This document shows, piece by piece, positions 9,736 to 22,247 of a DNA stretch of 64,000 bases. Every line of letters starts with the position of its first letter. The first letter of the stretch is position 1. The stretch comes from Strobilurus pachycystidiatus (Eukaryota; Basidiomycota; Agaricomycetes; Agaricales; Physalacriaceae). A program made the translations under genes and the position numbers. The DNA is taken from assembly GCA_019915135.1 (NCBI GenBank), contig JAHLMK010000008.1, forward strand, positions 1 through 64,000, given 5' to 3'. Under the pieces are notes generated by a model. That model was not told the origin of the DNA. It did not search any database and saw only the letters and a program-made list of their open reading frames with translations.

Positions 9736-12351
9736 CCCGTATAAGGTGAACAAGAGGCCATAGTCAAAATGCAAGTCGCACAGCCCGTGTAGGCCATCAT
9801 CACACTCGGAATGTCAATACGATTCCGAATTGACCAACTTTGACTGACTACGACATTTTTGAACTTGACTGCGACCATTCCCGGTATTTAGCATGAACGT
9901 GGGTTGTTTACGGCTCCTGCGGCACTCGCCGTCACACCTGACTTGACTCTACCCTTCATATGTCACATGTGCTCAGATCTATAACAGTTTGAACACCCGA
10001 GCACGAGCGAATAGATTGCTTCCTTCGACCGACTAGTCTTCCGAGTAAACGACGCATTAACAGGCCATATCTGACAAGTAAAAAAAAAAGTGAACGGTTC
10101 AAAAGCAACTCAGGACATCTTTGAACTCGTCAAGTGATACACATCTTACTTTGAACCGCGATACGCACCGAGACAGAGGCCTCGTACGCGCGCCCTTTCT
10201 TGAACTGAGTTTGAACTTCTTGTGGCACGTCGCCTATGTGCCCTCACCTCCTAGCCTACTAAAAGTGAAAGGATAGGCCTTCCAATGACACATCCGAGGC
10301 CGGGTGGGCTTTTTACATTAGGCTGAATCCCTCGATATGCGTTACCAACCTCTAACCGTCCGCAAGCGCAAGACAGCTGTTTTCAAATGAATATTATGCA
10401 TCATTGGATGCGCATCCTCATGCTCTTCACTGATTCAGAAGTATCAACTGTCTACCTAATCTCGTTACCTCGTTACGGCCAAATACGTTACTTCCGCATA
10501 CGAAAAATAGACTGTACCCAAAATACAAGTACCACAGTCCTCGTGGGCCATCATCATACTCGGAATTTGATTACGAACCCAGATACACCAAATTTGACTG
10601 AATGCAACACCCGCAATACACCGTTCCAACAAACTGTTATTTGTGACTCTCACGGCACATGCCGCCACGCGTCACTTGGAGTTTTCTCTTCATATTTTAC
10701 GTATACTCAAGTTCATGTCGTGCCGAACATCCGAAAACAAGCGTATAGCTCGCTTTCTTCAACCGAGTAGGTTTCCTACTGAGAAGCGTAACGTGAAGTC
10801 ATTGTTGACACCTAACGAAATAAATTGAACATCTGCGTGAGTTCAAAGATAATCCAACACATCTTTGAACTCATCACTTGAACACACGTCTGATACTTAC
10901 TATCCGAATCAAATCACAACGCGGCCGGAACGCACGTTTAGCATAATATCACATATCTTGGTGCGTCTCCAATACACACCGAGACAGAGGCCCCGCACGC
11001 GGGCCCTTTCTTAAACGTTCTCTTCCGCTGCGCGGGCGAGAACACCGAGAACCCCAAACCTTCTAACCCGAACCTAACCTTCTAACCAAGTGAGCCCGTA
11101 TAAGGTGCGCAATCTGTTCACACTATACATGTTGTCCGTATCTTTGTGCTCTTCTCAAATACGGCAGTATCAACTCCCCATCTAATCTCATTGCCGCACT
11201 ACGGCCAAAGACATTATTTCCACAGGTGAACAAGAGGCCATAGTCAAAATGCAAGTCGCACAGCCCGTGTAGGCCATCATCACACTCGGAATGTCAATAC
11301 GATTCCGAATTGACCAACTTTGACTGACTACGACATTTTTGAACTTGACTGCGACCATTCCCGGTATTTAGCATGAACGTGGGTTGTTTACGGCTCCTGC
11401 GGCACTCGCCGTCAGACCTGACTTGACTCTACCCTTCATATGTCACATGTGCTCAGATCTATAACAATTTGAACACCCGAGCACGAGCGAATAGATTGCT
11501 TCCTTCGACCGACTAGTCTTCCGAGTAAACGACGCATTAACAGGCCATATCTGACAAGTAAAAAAAAAAGTGAACGGTTCAAAAGCAACTCAGGACATCT
11601 TTGAACTCGTCAAGTGATACACATCTTACTTTGAACCGCGATACGCACCGAGACAGAGGCCTCGTACGCGCGCCCTTTCTTGAACTGAGTTTGAACTTCT
11701 TGTGGCACGTCGCCTATGTGCCCTCACCTCCTAACCTACTAAAAGTGAAAGGATAGGCCTTCCAATGACACATCCGAGGCCGGGTGGGCTTTTTACATTA
11801 GGCTGAATCCCTCGATATGCGTTACCAACCTCTAACCGTCCGCAAGCGCAAGACAGCTGTTTTCGAATGAATATTATGCATCATTGGATGCGTATCCTCA
11901 TGCTCTTCACTGATTCAGAAGTATCAACTGTCTACCTAATCTCGTTACCTCGTTACGGCCAAATACGTTACTTCCGCATACAAAAAATAGACTGTACCCA
12001 AAATACAAGTACCACAGTCCTTGTGGGCCATCATCATATTCGGAATTGAACATGAGAAGTGTAAGTATAGGTCTTCATTGATCTTGATTGAAACATGAAT
12101 GAATAATGTGTTCAAAGTCATAGTAAGATGACTTTGAACTGCGACCTGAGCGTAGAAGGAAGCGTAAACCTAACTGACTGTATTATCTGATGGATAGTTG
12201 GTGGGTGATTATGTCACATTTCTAGCTAATATGGTCACGTTTCTGACTGTTTTCTGTCACGTTTCTAGCTGTCCTCCGTCACGTTTCTAGCCGTTTTGCA
12301 TCCATAAAAGGAAATTTTTCTTGCTAGCAAAAAAGTCTATTAGATAGTTAG
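9736..12351 (+). repeat. A-repeat, two adjoining units
   Basis: Two related units are present, one at about 9736-10744 and one at 10745-12351. They share the stretch coding 1124-1306 in the first copy but diverge after CATCATCAT. The first unit is left-truncated and lacks a 121-bp stretch that is present in the other units at 11105-11225. The right end is the usual GATAGTTAG. No gene is recognised, and the short frames at 10387-10770 and 11867-12049 do not resemble proteins. Confidence 0.75.
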
Positions 12352-12878
12352 GACCGGCCCCAGAAGAGTTTGGGTCCCGACAATGTGTGGGGCCCAAGCG
12401 AGACTGTGTCGTCCCGGTGCCACATCCGCCGAGGGCCTTGCGGTCCGGGGGCCGGGCTTAAACTTCTTGTGCGCGTTCATATAGCTAATACAAGCATATC
12501 ATACATACATCCCGAGTCCCGAGGAGGTGCGCTGCACTGGCACCAGCTGCCGGTACCAGTGCGCGAGCAGAGATGTCAACGGTGGCGGCCGCACGTATAT
12601 TGTATGACCACGAAACCTTTTCCCCCACCCTCCCCCAACCCTAAAGGACTGGCCCCAGCAAGAATTAGGCCTAACCGATGCGTGGTTGCGGAGCTGGATC
12701 CGGCCGTCCCGGTACCGGAACCAAAGAAGCAGCTGTAACTCGGGAACGAGCGAGAGTGCCGCCTAGCTGTTTCGGGACAGTGATCCTGACCCTAAAAGGG
12801 TGCGGCCCCCGGGACGTTCCTGGGAATCGGCGACGCAAACGATAGTTCGAGTCGAACTATCACCCCTTATAGGTATAG
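12352..12878 (+). repeat. HTE, copy 4
   Basis: Matches copies 1-3 and ends at 12878 with the palindrome and constant terminus. It is joined to an A-repeat at CATGAACGTGG, a different A-repeat position from that used at 9736. Confidence 0.75.
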
Positions 12879-15338
12879 CATGAACGTGGGTTGTTTACGG
12901 CTCCTGCGGCACTCGCCGTCACACCTGACTTGACTCTACCCTTCATATGTCACATGTGCTCAGATCTATAACAGTTTGAACACCCGAGCACGAGCGAATA
13001 GATTGCTTCCTTCGACCGACTAGTCTTCCGAGTAAACGACGCATTAACAGGCCATATCTGACAAGTAAAAAAAAAAGTGAACGGTTCAAAAGCAACTCAG
13101 GACATCTTTGAACTCGTCAAGTGATACACATCTTACTTTGAACCGCGATACGCACCGAGACAGAGGCCTCGTACGCGCGCCCTTTCTTGAACTGAGTTTG
13201 AACTTCTTGTGGCACGTCGCCTATGTGCCCTCACCTCCTAGCCTACTAAAAGTGAAAGGATAGGCCTTCCAATGACACATCCGAGGCCGGGTGGGCTTTT
13301 TACATTAGGCTGAATCCCTCGATATGCGTTACCAACCTCTAACCGTCCGCAAGCGCAAGACAGCTGTTTTCAAATGAATATTATGCATCATTGGATGCGC
13401 ATCCTCATGCTCTTCACTGATTCAGAAGTATCAACTGTCTACCTAATCTCGTTACCTCGTTACGGCCAAATACGTTACTTCCGCATACGAAAAATAGACT
13501 GTACCCAAAATACAAGTACCACAGTCCTCGTGGGCCATCATCATACTCGGAATTTGATTACGAACCCAGATACACCAAATTTGACTGAATGCAACACCCG
13601 CAATACACCGTTCCAACAAACTGTTATTTGTGACTCTCACGGCACATGCCGCCACGCGTCACTTGGAGTTTTCTCTTCATATTTTACGTATACTCAAGTT
13701 CATGTCGTGCCGAACATCCGAAAACAAGCGTATAGCTCGCTTTCTTCAACCGAGTAGGTTTCCTACTGAGAAGCGTAACGTGAAGTCATTGTTGACACCT
13801 AACGAAATAAATTGAACATCTGCGTGAGTTCAAAGATAATCCAACACATCTTTGAACTCATCACTTGAACACACGTCTGATACTTACTATCCGAATCAAA
13901 TCACAACGCGGCCGGAACGCACGTTTAGCATAATATCACATATCTTGGTGCGTCTCCAATACACACCGAGACAGAGGCCCCGCACGCGGGCCCTTTCTTA
14001 AACGTTCTCTTCCGCTGCGCGGGCGAGAACACCGAGAACCCCAAACCTTCTAACCCGAACCTAACCTTCTAACCAAGTGAGCCCGTATAAGGTGCGCAAT
14101 CTGTTCACACTATACATGTTGTCCGTATCTTTGTGCTCTTCTCAAATACGGCAGTATCAACTCCCCATCTAATCTCATTGCCGCACTACGGCCAAAGACA
14201 TTATTTCCACAGGTGAACAAGAGGCCATAGTCAAAATGCAAGTCGCACAGCCCGTGTAGGCCATCATCACACTCGGAATGTCAATACGATTCCGAATTGA
14301 CCAACTTTGACTGACTACGACATTTTTGAACTTGACTGCGACCATTCCCGGTATTTAGCATGAACGTGGGTTGTTTACGGCTCCTGCGGCACTCGCCGTC
14401 AGACCTGACTTGACTCTACCCTTCATATGTCACATGTGCTCAGATCTATAACAATTTGAACACCCGAGCACGAGCGAATAGATTGCTTCCTTCGACCGAC
14501 TAGTCTTCCGAGTAAACGACGCATTAACAGGCCATATCTGACAAGTAAAAAAAAAAGTGAACGGTTCAAAAGCAACTCAGGACATCTTTGAACTCGTCAA
14601 GTGATACACATCTTACTTTGAACCGCGATACGCACCGAGACAGAGGCCTCGTACGCGCGCCCTTTCTTGAACTGAGTTTGAACTTCTTGTGGCACGTCGC
14701 CTATGTGCCCTCACCTCCTAACCTACTAAAAGTGAAAGGATAGGCCTTCCAATGACACATCCGAGGCCGGGTGGGCTTTTTACATTAGGCTGAATCCCTC
14801 GATATGCGTTACCAACCTCTAACCGTCCGCAAGCGCAAGACAGCTGTTTTCGAATGAATATTATGCATCATTGGATGCGTATCCTCATGCTCTTCACTGA
14901 TTCAGAAGTATCAACTGTCTACCTAATCTCGTTACCTCGTTACGGCCAAATACGTTACTTCCGCATACAAAAAATAGACTGTACCCAAAATACAAGTACC
15001 ACAGTCCTTGTGGGCCATCATCATATTCGGAATTGAACATGAGAAGTGTAAGTATAGGTCTTCATTGATCTTGATTGAAACATGAATGAATAATGTGTTC
15101 AAAGTCATAGTAAGATGACTTTGAACTGCGACCTGAGCGTAGAAGGAAGCGTAAACCTAACTGACTGTATTATCTGATGGATAGTTGGTGGGTGATTATG
15201 TCACATTTCTAGCTAATATGGTCACGTTTCTGACTGTTTTCTGTCACGTTTCTAGCTGTCCTCCGTCACGTTTCTAGCCGTTTTGCATCCATAAAAGGAA
15301 ATTTTTCTTGCTAGCAAAAAAGTCTATTAGATAGTTAG
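12879..15338 (+). repeat. A-repeat, second 2987-bp tandem copy
   Basis: 12879-15338 repeats 9892-12351 with an exact offset of 2987 bp. It ends with GATAGTTAG at 15338, where it abuts the interior of the helicase-family gene on the minus strand. No gene is seen. Confidence 0.8.
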
Positions 15339-18000
15339 GTCCACCGTGTTCTCAGGGAACTTGGTGAACATCATGGCAGGATCGGGAAGAAGAGCAGCCA
15401 TATCGGCCTTTATACCATCAAGGAGAGCACGGAATCGGGTGCGTAGAGTGGGAATGTGGATAGTGCTGTCGTTGTGCGTGAACGAGTTGCAATCATCGGA
15501 CACCCGCGTGGTGGGAGGTTGAATCGACTCATGGGCCAGATAGGAACAGTAGCGCTGTAAGTCGCATACTGAATTCCACGAACTCGAGTTGTTTGGGGAA
15601 AAGATCGGCATGCCAATGCGTAACATGACACTGTTGACAACACATTTAGTAGAGTGGATTTGGAATGAGTTATTGAAACGTACTCGTAAAGACGCTCATC
15701 AGAATCTGCCACCTCCTTCAATCCTTGGTAACACCAAGCCAGGCGCATGATATACTTCATATGCGCAAAGAGCCCCGTAGTGTTCTTGGGCTCCTTGTAG
15801 TTACCATCCTCGCGTAAGCAGGTTAACGCATAGTACGTCTCCAGGATATGGTCGAACTTGTTCTTGGGAGTCGTACGGCAGATGATAGGCCAGACGAGGT
15901 TATGCAAAGCTTCACGGGCAGCGGGCATGTTCACCGCTTTCCGATCCACATCTAAGAGTGCGAGGAGGGCTTCAGTGTGCTTCACATCATCGGGATGCCT
16001 GGGTGCCACACCATGGACATCCTGTGCGAGCAGAGCAACTAGACGCGTAAGATCCAGCGCATAGTCCCCAACCTTCTCATCGGAAAGAATGTACATGGCG
16101 TTTGAGTGTTGATCCGGGCTTAAAAGGAATACAATGAGATTTCAAGTACTGAAACTCATAGATGACTCACGGAGGGCACTGTTCCATCAAACGACGTACA
16201 CCCATATCAGCCTTTGTGGCCAACGATCCAGAATGTCGTAGATAGTTAAGGACCACGTCACGCAAGTTGCGGAGCGGAGAACCCTCATCTTGATACCCGG
16301 GAATCCAAGTGAGCTTCCTGAGCTTGGCCACAGCATCTCGGGACTTGCGCTCTTCCACAAACAGAGTCGACCATGCGTTGTTGTTGATCCAGATGTGTGT
16401 GTCGTGTTGTGAGTCTGGAGCAAGAAGGATGTCGTGTTCAGCGGAGGGACGTACAATATGGCGGTTGACCAGTTCCGAGAGTTTCGTCCGATCCCGAGGC
16501 TTTTGGAAGATATCGACCGGGAAATAGCGAACGTGGGGCGGGTTGAAGAGGGTTTGATAATGGGAAACTGCCTGGATAAGCTCCTTGACAGGCTGCTTTC
16601 GATTGGCATGGCGCGTAGACACGTGAACTCTGCAAGAGTCGTAGGTGCCACGGATATAGCCACACACCAAGCACTGATATCCATCCTTTTCCAATGCAAG
16701 ACCCTGGACAGGTGGACCGGAGGGTTCAATGAAGGGCACATCTGAAGAGGCCTGACACAAATTGAAACGATCAACCAAGTGATCAAGTTCGGCATCACAC
16801 TTGGGCAGGGTGACACCGGGAATGTGGCCATTGGCGTGTTTCCATGCATGAGAAGGTAGAACGGAGATTCCACACTTCAAACAGATGATGAGTCGAAGCT
16901 CGGTGTGGACACACATGTTGGGGAGGAAGTCCAGGGGGCGCAGATAGTCCGTGTCGGGGTTAAGACGAATACCGGTCGTGGTGGCCTGAGGAACAGGCTC
17001 ACTGTCCACGTCCATACCATCATTGGTGGGCGACATTGGATCATCACCATCCGAGGAGTGCTCTGGTGACGAGTTCAAAGAGTACACGTCCTGGGCTATA
17101 ACGACTGGAGTTGCAGCCGCAGACCGCAAAGCAAAAAGTCTAAGAGGGTTGGGAGGAAGTGGAGACGGTGTTTCCAAGCTTGCCGGTGGAGGTGTCGCGA
17201 CGGACTCTCGGGTGGAGAAGAGAATGCTCGGTTCAGGATACGGATGATGACGAGACGCACTGCGAGAAGCAACACGGCTTGGGCGGATGGACGGGGAAGC
17301 GCTTGGTGTATGGGGAACATGTGCGGGCAGAGCAATAGGAGCCCTGGAGGGCGAGACTGGACTGCTAGCACGACCTCTGCGAGCGGGACTGAGTCTGGCA
17401 CCAATGTGACCAGCCATAGTCCCAAAGGCACCTGGAGTGTGAGGGCGGACGGGCGAAGAACCGAAAAGACTGCGAAGACCGGGAGACGAAGCGTGGGAAG
17501 AGGTCTCATCCACATCGTCCTCTTCATCTGAAGGAGCGGGAGGATTAGCCAGACGTTCCAGATAAAGCTCGCGATGGTAATCCGAATACTTGGTGAGAGG
17601 GCCACCGTGCTCCTTGTTGAAGTGGTTGCGGAGCGTGGGGAAGGAGATGAAGTGTTCGTTGCACAGAAGGTCGGGACAGGTGATTTGGCCGGTAGGGGAG
17701 TTGCGTTCCAGGATGCGATGTTCACCATCCCCTAGGTCATGAAATAATTATAAGACGCAGTGTAAAATTATAAGCCCAGTGAATACGCACTAATGGGTTC
17801 GGTGGTGAAGACGAGGTAGGACAGGTCGTGGTCATCCGCCATGTGATAAGAAAGCCGGTTTTCATACACCGGGGTATTGCAAATCTCGCATTTTTTCTTG
17901 CGAGCTCTAACGCCTCCCCTGTAGCTGAATGAACAGACAGGACAAGAAAAAACAATCGTAAATGACGCACATTATGAAGGCTGAAGATGATCAAAATTCG
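15339..18000 (-). pseudogene. Zinc-finger/OrsD - recombinase - helicase gene, copy 1 (3' part lost)
   Basis: Paralogue of 57230-62010. Exons on the minus strand are about 17906-17791, 17731-16171, 16118-15684 and 15630-15339, with introns of about 52-59 bp. A first C2H2 finger (CEIC...H...H) is in the upstream exon and a second (CPDLLC...H...H) at the start of the next. A Ser/Pro/Arg linker follows, then an OrsD-type region (LRLIICLKCGISVLPSHAWKH in two parts) and a third C2H2 (YQCLVCGYIRG...H...H). The gene is cut at FPENTVD by the A-repeat boundary, so the recombinase and helicase parts are missing. The OrsD (PF12013) assignment is from memory of the family pattern. The 5' end is not resolved. 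Confidence 0.7.
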
Positions 18001-18112
18001 ATGAAGATGTTCCCAATTAGGAAGGTGGTGGTATGAGGTCAAGGAGCAAATTACCTGGGTCTCATAATTCTGAGTTGCTATATTGGTCTGATTCAACAAG
18101 ACCAAATTTGAT

Positions 18113-18465
18113 AGCACAGCCACAGAAATTTCTGGCAGAAATTGGCCCAGCTCAAATTTCTGCCAGAATTTTTTGTGGCTGTGCTACTCCCGTCCAAGAG
18201 TGAAAAAATTTTTGTTGCGTATTGGCATTATCTACCCGGATATATAGGTGGTTTAGCTGTAGCTATCACGGACGTCAAGTTATGTGCTTCACAATTGTAC
18301 CACGGTCTAGAAATGGATTAACAGATATGCAATCAGATCCGCAATATACTCACCAATATCCCGAGACTACCATGACCCTACTTACATCAGCGATTTGGGC
18401 AGACTGGCTTACCTCATCGGATCTCAAAATTCTGGCAGAAATTTTGGTGGCTGTGCGTGCAGGCC
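18113..18465. repeat. GCACAGCCAC palindromic mini-repeats
   Basis: At 18113-18184, GCACAGCCAC and a TTTCTGGCAGAAATT segment are followed by their inverse, ending GTGGCTGTGC, which forms a stem of roughly 25-30 bp with a short loop. A half copy is at about 18422-18465. The same motif occurs at 58045-58180 and 62190-62310, always beside the zinc-finger/recombinase/helicase genes. Confidence 0.75.
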
Positions 18466-18476
18466 ATCTGCCATAA

Positions 18477-19801
18477 GTCGTACGGCGTTGGGGCCGGGCC
18501 CGTGCCACCTGAGGATCTTTATATGGCTATTAGAAACATCTTTCCCGTACAGGTCGAGTCCCGAGGACGTGCACTGCTCCCGCCCGAGCTGCCGCGGTTT
18601 GAGCGTAATCACAGATGGCGCTCGTGTACGGCGACCGGGGACCCAATGACCACGAAACCTTTTTCCCTACTCTTTCCTATCAGACTAGGATGCGCCTAAC
18701 AAAAATCAGGACCCGAGGATGTCTGGTTGCCGAGTTGGCCCATGTGCTCCTCGTCGCACAGCAGCCGGGAGCCGCACGGCGTTGGGGCCGGGCTCGTGCC
18801 ACCTGAGGACCTTCATATGGCCATTAGAAACATCTTTCCCATACAGGTCGAGTCCCGAGGATGCGCACTGCTCCCGCCCGAGCTGCCGCGGTCTGAGCGT
18901 AATCACAGATGGCGCTCGTGTACGGCGACCGGGGACCCAATGACCACGAAACCTTTTTCCCTACTCTTTCCTATCATACTAGGATGCGCCTAACAAAAAT
19001 CAGGACCCGAGGATGTCTGGTTGCCGAGTTGGCCCATGTGCTCCTCGTCGCACAGCAGCCGGGAGCCGCACGGTGTTGGGGCCGGGCTCGTGCCACCTGA
19101 GGACCTTCATATGGCCATGAGGAACATCTTTCCCATACAGGTCGAGTCCCGAGGACGTGCACTGCTCCCGCCCGAGCTGCCGCGGTTTGAGCGTAATCAC
19201 AGATGGCGCTCGTGTACGGCGACCGGTGAACTGATGACCACGAAATCTCTTTCCCTACTCTCCCCTATCATACTAGGATGCGCCTAACAAAAATCAGGTC
19301 CCGAGTGTGTCTAGGTGCCGAGTTGGCCCATGTGCTCCTCGTCGCACAGCGGCCGCAAGCCGTACGGTGTTGGGGCCGGGCTCGTGCCACCTGAGGACCT
19401 TTATATGGCCATTAGAAACATCTTTCCCATACAGGTCGAGTCCCGAGGACGTGCACTGCTCCCGCCCGAGCGACCGCGGTCTGAGCGTAATCACAGATGG
19501 CGCTCGTGTACGGCGACCGGTGACCCTATGACCACGAAACCTTCCCCTACAGTCTTCCCCACCCTAGGGGGATGCGCCTAAAAAGGTTCAGGCCCCGGGG
19601 CCACCTGGCTGAGGAGCTGGATCCTGCGGCCCGATCCGGGCGCGGTAAAGATGGCGCTCGGGCGGGCCGCACGGGCCTCGGGCGGCTTAGCTTTTTCGGG
19701 ACATGAATCCTGACCCTAAGACCCTCCCGCCTAAGCGGCACGGAGGAAATCGGTGACGCAAAGCGTAATGTGCTGCAGATTACGCCCGCTTATAGGTATA
19801 G
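18477..19801 (+). repeat. HTE with four tandem ~294-bp monomers and hairpin end
   Basis: Monomers begin at about 18477, 18771, 19065 and 19359 (each near GGGGCCGGG), with a constant 294-bp spacing. The tail shares CTGACCCTAA with the shorter HTEs and ends with a palindrome of different sequence (GCGTAAT at 19763-19769, ATTACGC at 19779-19785) and the constant TTATAGGTATAG at 19801. Repeated short frames such as 18727-18993 are by-products of the repeat. Confidence 0.8.
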
Positions 19802-21966
19802 GATTGTTGTTGACAACCGTCCCGTCTGCCATCACGACATCCTCGGCGATCGCAGGACCTTGGCGAACAGGGCGCTGAATGACGCGTGCCCGAGGGCCAT
19901 TCTGGACCGCGACGGCACTGTCCTTCTTGGGGCATTCGTCCACCTGTGCATCCGCCTGCGTCGCACGGGCCAATTGTTTGGGTTTCCTCAACTGTCCCAA
20001 CTCCTTCATCGTTATGGCAATGTAGTGTTGCCGGCAGGCCAGCCAATACCACTTGTAAACGCGTCGCCGCACCCAGATTTCCTCCCAACCCATGCTCGCC
20101 ACCGTAGGATACGAATCATTCTGTCTCGTGCATCCGAACAGCTTGTGGACAACGGCCTGCCTGTCCCGCAATGGATTCTCATCCAAACAACCCATTCCTG
20201 CCATCATCTGCCCGATTTCAGTCTCCTTCCTCAGGTAGTAATCGTAGGCGTCTCCCATATGATGCCTTCCATACTCATCATACGAGTGCACGTACGGGAG
20301 GTCCTGCTTGTGCAAATCGTTTCCCCGTCCCGTCGGTTGCTGGACAGCGATGGGGACGGTGCGGTCCATCGCCGCGGCACTGATGTACTCTACCAGCACC
20401 ATCCTGTTCGCCTTGCCTACTGTCTCCCATATCGTGCGGATTTCGGCCAAAGGTGCGTCTGGCTCGCACAATGTGCTGAGTTTCTCCCCAATCACCCCGG
20501 GACTCTCCCCCCCATGGAGGTCACGGCCGTTAAAGATTGCGAAGCAGGCGGCAGCGTTCAATTCGGGGATGTACAAGCCATGGCGGAGAAAGTGGAAGGA
20601 CCCAGCGAATGCGTTTGGCTGCTTGGGCAGACGGAAGAGGAATGTACACTTTGTGAAAGCCGTTGGCGCGTCTTTGTTGTCCCCGTGCTCTCGACCGTGG
20701 TGACCCCCAATGGCGACAACCAAGGACGTCAGCGCTTCCACAAAGTCCGTCCCTTCAGCAGGCATCTCCAGAGCGAGGACCATAGATCGGTTTGCCTGTA
20801 TCATGACGGCGCCTAGCCCAAACCCACCGATGCAGAACACATTGTTCCTGCTCATCTGGAATCGGATATTCTCCCATTCGAAGCGTGTCAAGGAAACAGG
20901 CATCAACAAGGACCAGAAGTAGTTTAGGATGATTCCTGCCTCCCACTCCACGTCGAGTATGTCGCTGTCCCGCACGTTCTTCGGCATATGCAGGAATCCG
21001 TCCCTCAAGTTCAGGACGGTAGCCGCCAAGGAACTGCTGACGTTCGCGACATAACGGGCTTCGTCATCAGCCATTCCAGCGGGCAGTGGCGCCTCATATC
21101 CGGCCTCATCCGCGCTCCAATCCGTATCTTCGTCCTCCTCAGCTCTCCCAACCTCCCCGCCTTCCTGCGCCAAGCCTTTCACTGTCACCAATGTCGATTT
21201 CGAGCCACGATCCTTCTTCTTCTCCTTGGCCGCCTGCCGAGCTCCCCGCGTGTGGCGATCATTACCCCGAAGAGAAGCATCCGCCAGGCCCCGATGGTAG
21301 ACGCCATCTCCGTCCTTCCAACCCCATGTCAGCTGGAGCAGCCTGTCCAAATTCCTATTTATGTCCTTGTGAAACCTGGGCGGTAGGATACTCAACATAG
21401 AGCCTCTGTCGTGCACACAGACAACGGTGATCAACAACTCCGGGGTCCCCGCTGCCGGAACGACGTATGGTACGCCGACTTCGACCGCAATCATGGAAGC
21501 CAGCGGCTGGGGTGTCAGGGATCCATCCGTACCCAAGGTTCGCCTCAGCGGGGGGATGACTGTCCTCACCAGACGGGACTTCTCCATCTCCCTAGTCGGG
21601 TATTCCCTGTCCAGCACATACCCCCACCCACACAACCAGCGATTGTTCCTCGCCAAGTGGGCACTCGGAGCTTGGGGTAAACGCGGGAAAACATCATCTG
21701 GCTGGTCGATTTGCTTTGGTGACAAAGTTTGCGGCAAGTCGGCTGCCCAGGGGATCAGACAAATGTCTTCCTCCTTCCACTCCATCTCGAAATTGACGAC
21801 CTTTGGATCCAACGCGGGGTCCGCCGCCTCATACTTGTAGTTCTTTGGGACTTGGCCTGCATGCCATGGAAAAAAAATCAAACATAAATTTAAAAAAATT
21901 AGTGTCAATTCCAGTAACTCAGCGTCCACGTACGTTTCTCCTCCTCTGTCAAGCTAAACGACAAGC
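19731..21966 (-). CDS. 2OG-Fe(II) oxygenase-like protein (possible Tet/JBP type), C-terminus replaced by HTE; 5' end incomplete
   Basis: The main exon is 21856-19731. A 33-nt exon at 21966-21934 (ending ...LTEEEK) joins through a GTACGT...GCAG intron, and exons further upstream are not resolved. A likely iron-binding HxD is in GREHGDNKDAPTAFT, and a distal His lies in FNGRDLHGGESPG about 60 residues later, the spacing and context expected of 2OG-Fe(II) oxygenases. Tet/JBP-like enzymes of this class are known in Agaricomycetes, often next to transposons. The last residues (PIPISGRNLQHITL to the stop) come from the HTE end, so the native C-terminus is lost. The family call is an inference, and the gene may be a transposon-associated or decayed copy. 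Confidence 0.5.
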
Positions 21967-22247
21967 CTGCAATTCGGAAGCTTAGGGGACTCTCTCAAAG
22001 CAATTATGGGTGTATTCTCACTATTCCACGGAAGGGACCATCGCTCACCCGCCTCATAGAGCGAATCATGATCGCCCTTCTCTGTTCCGTCAATGCTTGA
22101 GCGATTGATTCCATTGATCGAGAGATCTACTCACTCCTTGTGTCCTTGTCTGGATCAATCATTTGTCCAAGAGTAAAAAACTTACCGTGGGAACCGAGGT
22201 TTAGGGATGACATCACGTGCTCCATACTTTCCCGAATCCTCACCCCA

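Noticed and set aside
15410..16096. Separate 228-aa gene
   Set aside because: It is an internal exon of the zinc-finger/recombinase/helicase gene read past its donor site, and the phases join with the neighbouring exons.
18477..19801. Helitron interpretation of HTE
   Set aside because: The hairpin near the end fits, but there is no CTRR terminus, no Rep/Helitron helicase in the window and no clear A-T insertion site.
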